The position numbers and the translations under genes were made by a program. 64,000 nt of DNA from Nakamurella flava (lineage in GTDB: Bacteria; Actinomycetota; Actinomycetes; Mycobacteriales; Nakamurellaceae), in NCBI RefSeq assembly GCF_005298075.1, contig NZ_SZZH01000003.1:1-64000 (forward strand), written 5' to 3'. Shown piece by piece: positions 45,001 to 52,736 of the stretch. How positions within the stretch are numbered: the first letter of the stretch is position 1; each line of letters begins with the position of its first letter. The notes under the pieces are model-generated. The model was not told where the DNA came from and did not search any database. It was given only the letters and a program-made list of their open reading frames with translations.

Positions 45001-45876
45001 GCACTCGAATCCGCCCCCCGACCCATCGACCGTCAAGGCCACGAAAGCCCGGTCGCCATACCCCAGGATTCGACCATCGGCGACCGTGGTGCTCGGGAAG
45101 CCCGCCAGTGTGTTCGGGGTCAGAGTGACAGTGGGTTGGGTGCCCGGGGCGACCTGCCGATCGATCGTGTAATAGGTGCCGGGGTCATCCCACAGGTAGA
45201 AGGTCGGGACATTGACCCCGTCCAGGAAATAGCGGGGCTGAGCATGCGAGCTCGCGTACCCCCACCATCCCCCGTTGCTGCTGTTGTTGGCCCAGTACTT
45301 GATCATGTTCGAGCCTTGGACGACGTTGTCCTCGCCCATGTAGAACACGGAGATCCAGTCTCCCCACGTCCCGTCCTGCTCGCGGATGACGAGATGGACG
45401 TTCCCGTCGGTCGGGTCGAATGCGGCCGTGAACTCCGTCAAGCGGTACGGCAGGTCGCTGCCTGCCGGTGGGTAGACGACATCGCGTTGCCAGCCGCCGG
45501 CCGCGCTCGCGTCCCGGTACAACAGGTAGAGCAGATTCTCACGGCCCGACAGGATCAGGGCCTCGACCCGTCCATGGGACCGGGTGATCGGTACGAGTTG
45601 GTCCGGGTTGTCGCCGGTGAAATCGAGCTGCAGTTCGGTGGACACGAAGGCGTCGCTGGACAGCGAGTGGGTGGCCGTGATCGACAGCGGCAAGACCGGC
45701 TCGTACTGCGACGTGGCCGGGTCGAGTGCGCGCAGCGCAGCGGACCGGGGGGCCAGGTTCCACGTCGGGCCCTCCGGCCGGGCCGCAGCACCGGGCGTGA
45801 CCGCAGTGCTCAAGGCCAGGCCGAGTGCGCTCAGCGAGGCGGTCCGCAGCAGGTGGCGTCGGGACATGCCGGTCAT
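42088..45876 (-). CDS. TAT-exported 1262-residue protein of unknown function
   Basis: 1262 residues. The N-terminus is a twin-arginine signal (SRRHLLRTASLSALGLAL) ending near residue 34. Residues ~35-500 are strand-rich with repeating aromatic and Asp-containing motifs, resembling a beta propeller or lectin-like module. About 500-600 reads like an Ig-like/invasin Big domain (TSIRVTDAFGAVQVGVPVTVAVD, then TDIDGEVTLAVPA). From ~610 on the protein is helical, with amphipathic helices and hydrophobic stretches (DEVFAVVDKLIDDLLDVL, TVAQLLAMFITLPG) that could insert in a membrane. I do not recognise the family. Its start overlaps the RCC1 gene's stop by 4 nt, so they are made together. Confidence 0.8.
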   Translation of the reverse strand: MTGMSRRHLLRTASLSALGLALSTAVTPGAAARPEGPTWNLAPRSAALRALDPATSQYEPVLPLSITATHSLSSDAFVSTELQLDFTGDNPDQLVPITRSHGRVEALILSGRENLLYLLYRDASAAGGWQRDVVYPPAGSDLPYRLTEFTAAFDPTDGNVHLVIREQDGTWGDWISVFYMGEDNVVQGSNMIKYWANNSSNGGWWGYASSHAQPRYFLDGVNVPTFYLWDDPGTYYTIDRQVAPGTQPTVTLTPNTLAGFPSTTVADGRILGYGDRAFVALTVDGSGGGFECPFGGVVSVGPLPAGASIEWAGVIPTEQTPSPAFLSADADGATLTYFQFSSDSLLPQRDQLLQLPDGATLASVASSNNQAASQLYFVLDGPDSVAGQLWTMVSGLADGVPNFAPIPVDTGYSAIYAPDLLTDDVTLFAILDDGMTVRILSRSAGSASSFYSQPLNGVSAPDNPADGPWTAVPVHLAATTASQVDTWRTSIRVTDAFGAVQVGVPVTVAVDRDVTVWQPGGTGLNGQPLDTVTTISATGSPATFFTDIDGEVTLAVPASVLHTASYSVTTGEEPSVILAPDADIHARLADLSSLPAALQYATAADGSPLFGALQPAPDDGISAGDAAVQAATLIAQVMNVGLGTAPTDLSTPLALGGLRSADSLSLTSGPAVQRAAVGSLRSFWDAAKHDAESVVRAVETAAITVADDAEQAAQLVKDAATGVWQITLNLAGDFDDAVSWAVSDARSAVTAVTGIFHALLHDAEKGLHDILHWLKDDVLGLLRDAADAAAALAGLVTGSDASTQLKAVVDRWRTTVDGDFDDLRDEVKTTFSAVQTFLSGQSVNTMRAGVTAPAGSAGVQAMAVSDPSRLQELADVVHDVRGQWLRDKLKHQATRAPAVADEVGPALLQLITDLGNDIEGLLGSFGAVASDTVGLSADGSQAGVSDGGLGGIFNHVGTFIDEVFAVVDKLIDDLLDVLLAIWDNIVAVLSQTLDQVFPAAAPIMDLIGLENVTVAQLLAMFITLPGTLFARVRFGGDATMFSTSASATSGALDADAQDWGSFLATASLLGTFFWGVLDGSVDVLRLAAQADGQTYDPPTFVAWTDLGFSFFANLVSYPFSSTQPLSWVPTTWTGKYPNLPVGVWAAGFAPAAVSFAGTWAATHFDNQDIKDGIGLVQTFTVSGIGVALTALDSTVAWRGAPSSDAAASKTIAVTGNLTNVMSPLGLLAGNTVAFSDIVKVVFDIACPIICFGSGLALLETAG

Positions 45877-47759
45877 GACTGGGGTTCTCCCTCGGGAGCG
45901 GTGCGGTGGCGGCGCCGCGAGACGACGACGAGGACGGTTCCGGTCGCGACGGCAGCGACCGCGGCCAGGAGGGCGGGAAACAGCCAGGGGCCGACGCCGG
46001 TCGACGACAGGACACCGGTGGCCCGGGTGAAGGCCGGTGGATCGACCGGCTGCACCGTCGTGCCCGGCACCGGACGGTCGGCCGTCGGTACGACGAGAGC
46101 AGTGGACGAGACGCGCGTCGTCGTACCCCCGGCCGTCGCCGTGGGGGACGGCGTAGTGGTCGTGGTCGTCCCGGGGGTCGTGCTCGGTGGTGGCGTCGTC
46201 GACGGATCCGGGTCATCGGTCGGGCTGGCCGTCGTCGACGGGCCGGAACCGGAGCTGGTCACCCGCAGGAATGTTCGGCCGACGGCGGACCCCACCGTGG
46301 CGGTGACCGCGCGTTCGCCGGCCCGGTCGGATCGGCAGCTCATTCCCTCGCAGGTGCCGTCGTCGATCGCCAGCGTCACCCCGGTGGTGACCGGCCCCAG
46401 CCAGTGCCCCTGGTCGTCGAATCCGTCGACACGGAACTCGGCGCGCATCGCCGGGGTGATGACCGGAGTGGAGGTCGCGACGGTGAGCCGGTCCAGGCCG
46501 TTCGACGCGACGGCGGCGAGGTCCTGACCGAAACCTGCGCCCATGGCCACGATGTCGTCGCCCGGGGGGAGGTCGACGACGGTGGGCGTGGAACGCGTGG
46601 TGGTCGTCCCGTCTCCGAGCTGGCCCCATCGGTTGTCTCCCCACGCGAACAGCCGCCGGTCGGCCGTCCGCACGAGCGTGTGGTCGCCGGCCCGGCTCAG
46701 GTCGACAGCGGTGGCACCCCCGGGGAGGGGAACGGCGACGGGCACGGAGCGGTCGGTGGTGGTGGCGTCACCGACCTGCCCCAGGCTGTTGTCACCCCAG
46801 CTCCACGCCTGGCCCCGCTCGGTGACCACCACTGCTCCGGACCCTCCGGCTGCGATGTGGGTCGCCCGCTGATCGGTGGGAAGCAGGACCGTGCCCGCGG
46901 AGGACCGACCGATCCGGGATCCGTCCCCCAGCTGTCCGTCCGAGTTGGCCCCCCAGGCCAGCACGCGGCCGTCGGCCGTGCGGACGAGGGTGAAGCGTGC
47001 TCCGGCCGCGGCTTCCACCGCTCGGGTGCCGTCGGGGAGTGCGACGGGCAGGGGTGCGGCCGAGCCGCCCCCGCTGTGGCCCAATTGACCGGTGTCGTTT
47101 GCCCCCCAGGTGTAGACGCGGCCGTCGGTACTGACGGCAACGCTGTGGTGTTCACCCGTGGCGATCGCGGCGATCGCAGGGAGGCCGGCGACCGCCGCCA
47201 CCGTCTGACGGGCCGCAGTGCCCCCGTCACCCAGCTCTCCGCTGCGGTTGGCGCCCCAGCTGTAGACGGCTCCCCGATCGGACAGGGCCAGGCTGTGGCC
47301 CGAGTCGGTGGCGATGGCCGTCACGACGGTCCCCTCGGGAACGGCGACCCGCCGGAATGCCGGACCCGCAGCGGGCGCGGGTCCTGCCGCGGCGCCCAAC
47401 AGGGAGGCCGAGTCGGCGCCCCAGGAATACACGGCGCCATCGGCCGTCAGCGCCAACGAGTGTCGGCGGCCGAGGGCCACCGACACCGTGGCCGGTGGCA
47501 GCAGTACCGGGATGGGTCCGGGCAATCGCCCGGTCGATCCGGCCAGCTGGCCGTCGTTGCCGTCACCCCACCCCAGACCTGGTGTGGCCAGGTCATTCCC
47601 GGTAGCTCGGGCGACCTGAGCCGACGGTCGTCCGGCCGTGGCCGGCGCGGCGAGTGCAGGCGACTGTGCGTCAGCACTCGTCGGGGCCAGGGTCAGCAAC
47701 GCCACCGCCAGGACGCCGCCCAGTCCCCCGGCGCGAGCCGATCGTCTCTTCCCCGTCAT
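45873..47759 (-). CDS. Surface RCC1 beta-propeller protein
   Basis: 628 residues. A Sec signal ends near ADA-QS (residue ~30). Seven WGxN/D-type RCC1 blade motifs follow (WGDGND, WGADSA, WGANRS, WGANDT, WGANSD, WGDNSL, WGDNRW), a full seven-bladed propeller, then a beta domain with a Cys pair in CEGMSC. A Thr/Pro-rich stalk ends in LSSTG, a membrane helix and an Arg/His-rich tail, the layout of a sortase substrate with a variant of the LPXTG signal. It would stand on the outer face of the cell and is co-translated with the 1262-residue protein. Confidence 0.85.
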   Translation of the reverse strand: MTGKRRSARAGGLGGVLAVALLTLAPTSADAQSPALAAPATAGRPSAQVARATGNDLATPGLGWGDGNDGQLAGSTGRLPGPIPVLLPPATVSVALGRRHSLALTADGAVYSWGADSASLLGAAAGPAPAAGPAFRRVAVPEGTVVTAIATDSGHSLALSDRGAVYSWGANRSGELGDGGTAARQTVAAVAGLPAIAAIATGEHHSVAVSTDGRVYTWGANDTGQLGHSGGGSAAPLPVALPDGTRAVEAAAGARFTLVRTADGRVLAWGANSDGQLGDGSRIGRSSAGTVLLPTDQRATHIAAGGSGAVVVTERGQAWSWGDNSLGQVGDATTTDRSVPVAVPLPGGATAVDLSRAGDHTLVRTADRRLFAWGDNRWGQLGDGTTTTRSTPTVVDLPPGDDIVAMGAGFGQDLAAVASNGLDRLTVATSTPVITPAMRAEFRVDGFDDQGHWLGPVTTGVTLAIDDGTCEGMSCRSDRAGERAVTATVGSAVGRTFLRVTSSGSGPSTTASPTDDPDPSTTPPPSTTPGTTTTTTPSPTATAGGTTTRVSSTALVVPTADRPVPGTTVQPVDPPAFTRATGVLSSTGVGPWLFPALLAAVAAVATGTVLVVVSRRRHRTAPEGEPQS

Positions 47760-47814
47760 AACGAGGCCCTCTTTGCGATCACGCGGGTGATTGTCGAGAC
47801 CTTGCCGAGCGCTC

Positions 47815-47836
47815 TTGTCCCCCAACTGGGGGACAA
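47815..47836 (-). promoter_or_regulatory. Palindrome upstream of the RCC1 operon
   Basis: A 9-bp perfect inverted repeat, TTGTCCCCC and GGGGGACAA with a 4-nt spacer, lies 56 nt before the RCC1 start on the transcribed side. It can be an operator or a leader hairpin. Confidence 0.5.
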
Positions 47837-47927
47837 CGACGCGTTGGCCGGTCGGGAACAGGGGCGAAAGATCGACCGATCGAGCCGTGGGTCGCGGCGA
47901 CCGGCGGACCACGCGGCGCCGACACGA

Positions 47928-47965
47928 CGACCGCCCGCCCCCTGGATAACGGGGACGGGCGGTCG
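47928..47965 (-). terminator. Terminator after lon
   Basis: A 10-bp stem (47928-47937 with 47956-47965), a single mismatch and a further 4-bp stem enclose a 9-nt loop, 11 nt after the lon stop. No U-run. The rest of the gap to 47759 has only the palindrome at 47815. Confidence 0.65.
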
Positions 47966-47975
47966 GCGAGGCGGC

Positions 47976-50450
47976 TCAGGCGACCCGAGCGACCTCGGAA
48001 TCGACGCCGGCAATCGGCTCCAGCGCCTCGGCGAGGATGTCGGCCACGTCGGCGACCGGCTTGACGGTCAGCGCGTCCAACACCTCACGGGGCACGTCGT
48101 CCAGGTCCGGCTCGTTGCGGGCCGGGATGAACACCGTGGTGACGCCGGCCCGCTGCGCGGCCAGCAGCTTCTGCTTCACCCCGCCGATGGGCAGGACCCG
48201 ACCGTTCAGCGTGACCTCGCCGGTCATGGCCACGTCCGAGCGCACCGGGCGACCGGTGGCCAGCGACGTCAGCGCGGTGACCATGGTGACGCCCGCGGAC
48301 GGTCCGTCCTTGGGGACGGCGCCGGCCGGGACGTGCAGGTGGATGCGTCCGTCCAGGTCGGCCGGGTCGACCCCGAACCGGTGGCCGTGCGACCGCAGGT
48401 AGGACAGCGCGATCTGCGCCGACTCCTTCATGACGTCGCCCAGCTGCCCGGTGAGGGTCAGCGATCCACCACCGCGGCGCGGCTCGGAGTCGTCCCGCGG
48501 GGCCGTGTTGGCCTCGATGAACAGCACGTCGCCGCCCATCCCGGTGACGGCCAGACCGGTCGCCACCCCGGGCACCGCGGTGCGCTCGGCGGTCTCCGGC
48601 AGGAACCGGGGCCGGCCGAGCAGGCCACGCAGATCGGCCTGATCGACCACCACGGGCGCGTCCGAGCCGTCGTTCCCCGAAGGCGAGCCGGACAGCCGGG
48701 TCGCGACCTTCCGGAACACCTTGGCCAGCAGCCGGTCGAGCTGCCGGACGCCGGCCTCCCGGGTGTAGTTCGCGGCCAGCTCGCGCAGCGCCTCGTCGGT
48801 GAGGGTCACCTCGTCGGCGGTCAGCGCGGCCCGCTCCCGCTGCCGGGGCAGCAGGTGGCTGCGGGCGATCGCGACCTTGTCGTCCTCGGTGTAACCGTCC
48901 ATCGTGATGAGCTCCATCCGGTCCAGCAACGCGGACGGAATGGTCTCCAGCACGTTGGCGGTGGCCAGGAACAGCACGTCGGACAGGTCGAGGTCCAGGT
49001 CCAGGTAGTGATCGCGGAACGTGTGGTTCTGCGCCGGGTCCAGCACCTCGAGCAGTGCCGCGGCCGGATCGCCCCGGTAGCCGTCGGCGCCGACCTTGTC
49101 GATCTCGTCCAGCAGCATCACCGGGTTGCGGGAGCCGGCCTCGGTCAGCGCCCGCACGATCCGCCCGGGCAGCGCCCCGACGTAGGTGCGGCGGTGACCG
49201 CGGATCTCGGCCTCGTCGCGGACGCCGCCCAGGGCGACCCGGACGAACTTCCGGCCCAGCGCGCGGGCGACCGACTCGCCCAGGGACGTCTTGCCGACCC
49301 CGGGCGGGCCGACCAGCACCAGCACGGCGCCGGAACCCCGTCCGCCGACCAACTCCAGGCCGCGGGCGGCCCGACGGCCGCGAACGGCCAGGTACTCGAC
49401 GATCCGGTCCTTCACGTCGTCCAGCCCGTGATGGTCGGCGTCCAGCACCGCGCGGGCGGCGGTCACGTCGTGATGGTCGGTGGTGGTGACCAGCCACGGG
49501 ATCTCCAGGACGGTGTCCAGCCAGGTCCGGATCCAGCCGGACTCGGGGGACTGGTCGCTGGCCCGCTCCAGCCGGTCGACCTCCCGCAGCGCCTGCTCGC
49601 GGACCTTCTCGGGCAGCTCGGCCGCCTCGAGACGGGACCGGAAGTCGGCGACGGACCCCTTCTCCTGCTCGCCGTCCTCGCCGAGCTCCTTGCGGATCGC
49701 GGCCAGCTGCTGGCGCAGCAGGAATTCGCGCTGGTTGCGCTCCATGCCCTCGCGGACGTCGTCGCGGATCTTCTCGGCGACGTCCATCTCGGCCAGATGT
49801 GCGCGGGTCCACTCGATGAGCAGTTCGAGACGGGCGGCCACATCGGCGGTCTCGAGGATCTGCCGCTTCTGCTCGCCGGTCAGGTACGGCGCCCACCCGG
49901 ACGCGTCGGCCAGGGTCGACGGGTCCGTCATCTTCTCGACGGTGTCGATGACCTGCCAGGCGTCCCGCTTCTGCAGGGTGGCGATGACGAGCGACTTGTA
50001 TTCGGTGGCCAGGGTGCGGGTGCGCTCGGTGACGGGCTCGTCGTCCAGCAGTTCGGCCTCGACCCACAGGGCGGCGCCGGGTCCGGAGACCCCGACCCCG
50101 ATGCGGGCCCGCCGGCCGGCGCGCAGCACGGCGGCGGGGGCGCCGCCAGCCATCCGGCCGACCTGCTCGATGGTCGCCACCACGCCGTGGGTGGCGTAGC
50201 GGTCGGCCAGTCGGGGAGCGATGAGCAGCTCGCCCTTGCTGTCGTCCGAGTCCGTGCCGGACGTCTCGGTGGCGGCGGCGCGAGCGGCGTCGATGGCCGC
50301 CTGGGCGGGCTCGTCGAGCTCGAGCGGGACGACCATCCCGGGCAGCACGACGACGTCGGTGAGGGACAGGACGGGGAGGTTGCGAACGGTGGCGGTCTCG
50401 GCGCCGGCGGCGTCGGTACCGGGGGATCGGCGATCAGCCGAATCGGCCAT
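47976..50450 (-). CDS. lon: ATP-dependent protease Lon
   Basis: 824 residues, LonA type: N-terminal domain to ~300, AAA+ module with Walker A GPPGVGKT (381-388), and a C-terminal protease domain with the catalytic dyad Ser718 (PKDGPSAG) and Lys761 (GGVKQK). It degrades misfolded and regulatory proteins in the cytosol. AGGAG stands 7 nt before the ATG at 50450. A HAIR-like HspR operator lies 20 nt upstream, so it is probably heat-shock induced with dnaK, as known for streptomycete lon. It is a single gene with its own terminator. Confidence 0.97.
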   Translation of the reverse strand: MADSADRRSPGTDAAGAETATVRNLPVLSLTDVVVLPGMVVPLELDEPAQAAIDAARAAATETSGTDSDDSKGELLIAPRLADRYATHGVVATIEQVGRMAGGAPAAVLRAGRRARIGVGVSGPGAALWVEAELLDDEPVTERTRTLATEYKSLVIATLQKRDAWQVIDTVEKMTDPSTLADASGWAPYLTGEQKRQILETADVAARLELLIEWTRAHLAEMDVAEKIRDDVREGMERNQREFLLRQQLAAIRKELGEDGEQEKGSVADFRSRLEAAELPEKVREQALREVDRLERASDQSPESGWIRTWLDTVLEIPWLVTTTDHHDVTAARAVLDADHHGLDDVKDRIVEYLAVRGRRAARGLELVGGRGSGAVLVLVGPPGVGKTSLGESVARALGRKFVRVALGGVRDEAEIRGHRRTYVGALPGRIVRALTEAGSRNPVMLLDEIDKVGADGYRGDPAAALLEVLDPAQNHTFRDHYLDLDLDLSDVLFLATANVLETIPSALLDRMELITMDGYTEDDKVAIARSHLLPRQRERAALTADEVTLTDEALRELAANYTREAGVRQLDRLLAKVFRKVATRLSGSPSGNDGSDAPVVVDQADLRGLLGRPRFLPETAERTAVPGVATGLAVTGMGGDVLFIEANTAPRDDSEPRRGGGSLTLTGQLGDVMKESAQIALSYLRSHGHRFGVDPADLDGRIHLHVPAGAVPKDGPSAGVTMVTALTSLATGRPVRSDVAMTGEVTLNGRVLPIGGVKQKLLAAQRAGVTTVFIPARNEPDLDDVPREVLDALTVKPVADVADILAEALEPIAGVDSEVARVA

Positions 50451-50470
50451 ATCAGGCTCCTGTCAGGAGA

Positions 50471-50491
50471 GTTGAGTCTGATCAGCTCAAG
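50471..50491 (-). promoter_or_regulatory. HAIR-type HspR operator of lon
   Basis: On the minus strand CTTGAGC-N7-ACTCAAC, against the consensus CTTGAGT-N7-ACTCAAG: 12 of 14 arm positions match and the spacer length is exact. It lies 20 nt ahead of the lon start. Confidence 0.75.
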
Positions 50492-50653
50492 CGGCTGGGC
50501 GGGGTTTTCATTCCGGGAGGGCCGGTGCGGTTCACCGTGAGCGAACGGCGCCAGCTCCGGGCCGGTCCATCGATGACGCTGCGCCCGCACGTTCGGCCGG
50601 ATAGCCACGTCGTCCGGGGTGCTCCGGGCCTGGTCAGTGGTCATGCTGGAGCG

Positions 50654-51010
50654 ATGTCGGGTGACCAGACGGAGCGTTCGCCGGTGCTGACCCCACGCCT
50701 CGTCGGTCTGTCCGTCGATGACGCCGGGGGCGTCGCGTCCCGGCATCAGGTGTGCATGGTGCGCGAGAACCCCGACACCCCCGGGGAAGTGGTGGCGGTC
50801 GTGTCCGACGGCGTGACGGCGACGGTGCTCAGTCAGTGCCCGCCCACCGGAACGGCGGTGTTCCCCGGATCGGCGGTCACGGTGACGTGGCGCGAGGACG
50901 GCGGCGACGGCGTCCGAGAACCACGCCGTCCGTCACCGGACCCTCTCGTGATGTCCCGCATGCGTTCGGTCGACGCTGACGACAGCGTGCGATCCGCATC
51001 GAGCGGATGA
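50654..51010 (+). CDS. Small PASTA-like domain protein
   Basis: 118 residues from the ATG at 50654, with CTGGAG about 4 nt before it. The core (LTPRLVGLSVDDAGGVASRHQVCMVRE, then ATVLSQCPPTGTAVFPGSAVTVTW) has the spacing of a PASTA domain: a V-G-x-S/T-x-x-x-A helix and the final Q-x-P-x-x-G-T strand pair. There is no signal peptide or kinase part, so this would be a lone cytosolic domain. The ~40-residue tail is Arg/Asp rich and disordered. An earlier in-frame ATG (50573) is possible. Confidence 0.65.
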   Translation: MSGDQTERSPVLTPRLVGLSVDDAGGVASRHQVCMVRENPDTPGEVVAVVSDGVTATVLSQCPPTGTAVFPGSAVTVTWREDGGDGVREPRRPSPDPLVMSRMRSVDADDSVRSASSG

Positions 51011-51085
51011 TGCGGATGAATGTCCGCGCGACCATCCCGGCCGGATGGTCGTGAGACCGCGGGCCGGCGAGGGGCGGACACGACG

Positions 51086-52624
51086 ATGACGACACCGCCG
51101 CGCGACCCGGTCGACAAGCAATCTGACGACGCCCTGGTCTACGGCACGCCCCGCGCCCGCGCCGTGCTCGTCGCGACGGTCCTCGGCAGCGGGCTGGCCC
51201 AACTGGACGGCACCGTCGTATCCGTGGCGCTGCCGCGGATCGGTGCGGACCTGGGCGCCGGGCTGACCGGACTGCAGTGGACCGTCAACGCCTACACGCT
51301 GGTGCTGGCCGGTCTGCTGCTGCTCGGTGGGTCCCTCGGCGACCGGCTCGGTCGCCGCCGGATCTACATCCTGGGCGTCGTCTGGTTCACCGTCGCCTCG
51401 GCCGGCTGCTCGCTCGCCCCGGATGCGGGGACGCTCATCGCCATGCGTGCCCTGCAGGGCGCCGGCGCGGCGCTGCTCACCCCGGGATCCCTGGCCATCC
51501 TGCAGGCGTCGTTCCGGCCGCAGGACCGCTCGACCGCGGTCGGCGCCTGGTCCGGCCTGGGCGGGGTGGCGACCGCGATCGGGCCGCTGGTCGGTGGCCT
51601 GCTGGTCGGTGTCGCGCCGTGGGGGTGGCGGCTGGTGTTCCTCATCAACGTGCCGCTGGCCGCGATCGTCATCGTGCTGGCCCGCCGCTACATCCCGGAA
51701 TCACGGGACACCGAGGCAATCGGGCGGCTCGACTACCCCGGTGCGGTGCTGGCCTGCGTGAGCCTGGCGGGCATCGTCTACGGGCTGACCGAGGGGCCGG
51801 CCACCGGCTGGGGAACCGCGGCCACGGTCGCCCTGGTCGCCGGACTGGTGCTGCTCCTCGTGTTCCTGCTGGTCGAGGCCCGGTCGACCAGCCCACTGCT
51901 GCCGCTGGGCCTGTTCCGCAATCCGGTGTTCGCCGCCACCAACGGCGTCACCCTGGTCCTGTACGCCGCGCTGTCCGGGATGTTGTTCCTGTTGCCGGTG
52001 CAACTGCAGGTGGTCGCCGGGTTCAGTCCGGTCGCCGCCGGGGTCGCGACCCTGCCGATCACCGTCGTCATGCTGCTGCTGTCGGCGCGGATGGGCCGGC
52101 TGGCCCAGCGGATCGGGCCACGGCTGCCGATGACGATCGGCCCGCTGCTGGCCGGTGGGGCCATGTTGTGGCTGTCCCGGATCGGCGCCGACGCCACCTA
52201 CCTGAGCTCGGTGCTGATCCCGATGGTGCTCTTCGGCCTGGGTCTGTCGTTCACCGTCGCGCCGCTGACCACGACGGTGCTGGCCGCCGCCCCGGAGCAT
52301 CAGGTGGGCGTCGCCTCGGCCATCAACAACGACGTCGCCCGGGTCGCCGGGCTGCTGGCCGTCGCCGTGCTGCCCGGCCTGGCCGGGCTGGGCCCGGCCG
52401 CGTCGACCGACCCGGCGCTCTTCTCGGCCGGATACGGCCGGGCGGTACTCATCGCCGGTGGGCTGTGCGCCCTGGGCGGAGTACTGGCTTTCCTGACCGT
52501 GCCGGGCCGGCGGGGCGACGCGGACGGTTCTGCGTCATCCGGTCACCCGGCAGCTGAGGGGGACGATCCGGCGCTGGACTGCCCGGCGTGCCCGGTCAGC
52601 TCCCCGCATATCCGGCCCCGCTGA
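51086..52624 (+). CDS. DHA2-type MFS drug/proton antiporter
   Basis: 512 residues and 14 predicted membrane segments, as for the EmrB/QacA group. SGLAQLDGTVVSVALPRIGADL is the conserved first segment, LGDRLGRRR the A-loop motif, and RALQGAGAALLTPGSLA the motif C region. It would export toxic compounds using the proton gradient. GAGGGGCGG stands about 7 nt before the chosen ATG. No TetR regulator lies beside it. It begins 75 nt after the PASTA-like gene, so they may be co-transcribed. Confidence 0.9.
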   Translation: MTTPPRDPVDKQSDDALVYGTPRARAVLVATVLGSGLAQLDGTVVSVALPRIGADLGAGLTGLQWTVNAYTLVLAGLLLLGGSLGDRLGRRRIYILGVVWFTVASAGCSLAPDAGTLIAMRALQGAGAALLTPGSLAILQASFRPQDRSTAVGAWSGLGGVATAIGPLVGGLLVGVAPWGWRLVFLINVPLAAIVIVLARRYIPESRDTEAIGRLDYPGAVLACVSLAGIVYGLTEGPATGWGTAATVALVAGLVLLLVFLLVEARSTSPLLPLGLFRNPVFAATNGVTLVLYAALSGMLFLLPVQLQVVAGFSPVAAGVATLPITVVMLLLSARMGRLAQRIGPRLPMTIGPLLAGGAMLWLSRIGADATYLSSVLIPMVLFGLGLSFTVAPLTTTVLAAAPEHQVGVASAINNDVARVAGLLAVAVLPGLAGLGPAASTDPALFSAGYGRAVLIAGGLCALGGVLAFLTVPGRRGDADGSASSGHPAAEGDDPALDCPACPVSSPHIRPR

Positions 52625-52678
52625 TCGTCTGGCCGGGCATCACGGCGGGGGCGATTCGGTGGCCCGGACCGGCCCCAT

Positions 52679-52693
52679 TAGATTCGGGCGAGC
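52679..52693 (+). repeat. 15-bp direct repeat, copy 1 (before jetD-like gene)
   Basis: TAGATTCGGGCGAGC, identical to the copy at 54000-54014, 44 nt before the jetD-like ATG. Its TAGATT can act as a -10 box. Confidence 0.6.
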
Positions 52694-52736
52694 TCGCCGA
52701 GACCGACCGAACGATGAGGTGTGACTGCTGGTGGCC

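Noticed and set aside
45906-50540. A 1544-codon open frame on the plus strand
   Set aside because: It runs antisense to RCC1 and lon, whose domains are intact. Its translation is a low-complexity Arg/Gly/Pro/Val-rich string, the normal shadow of a GC-rich gene.
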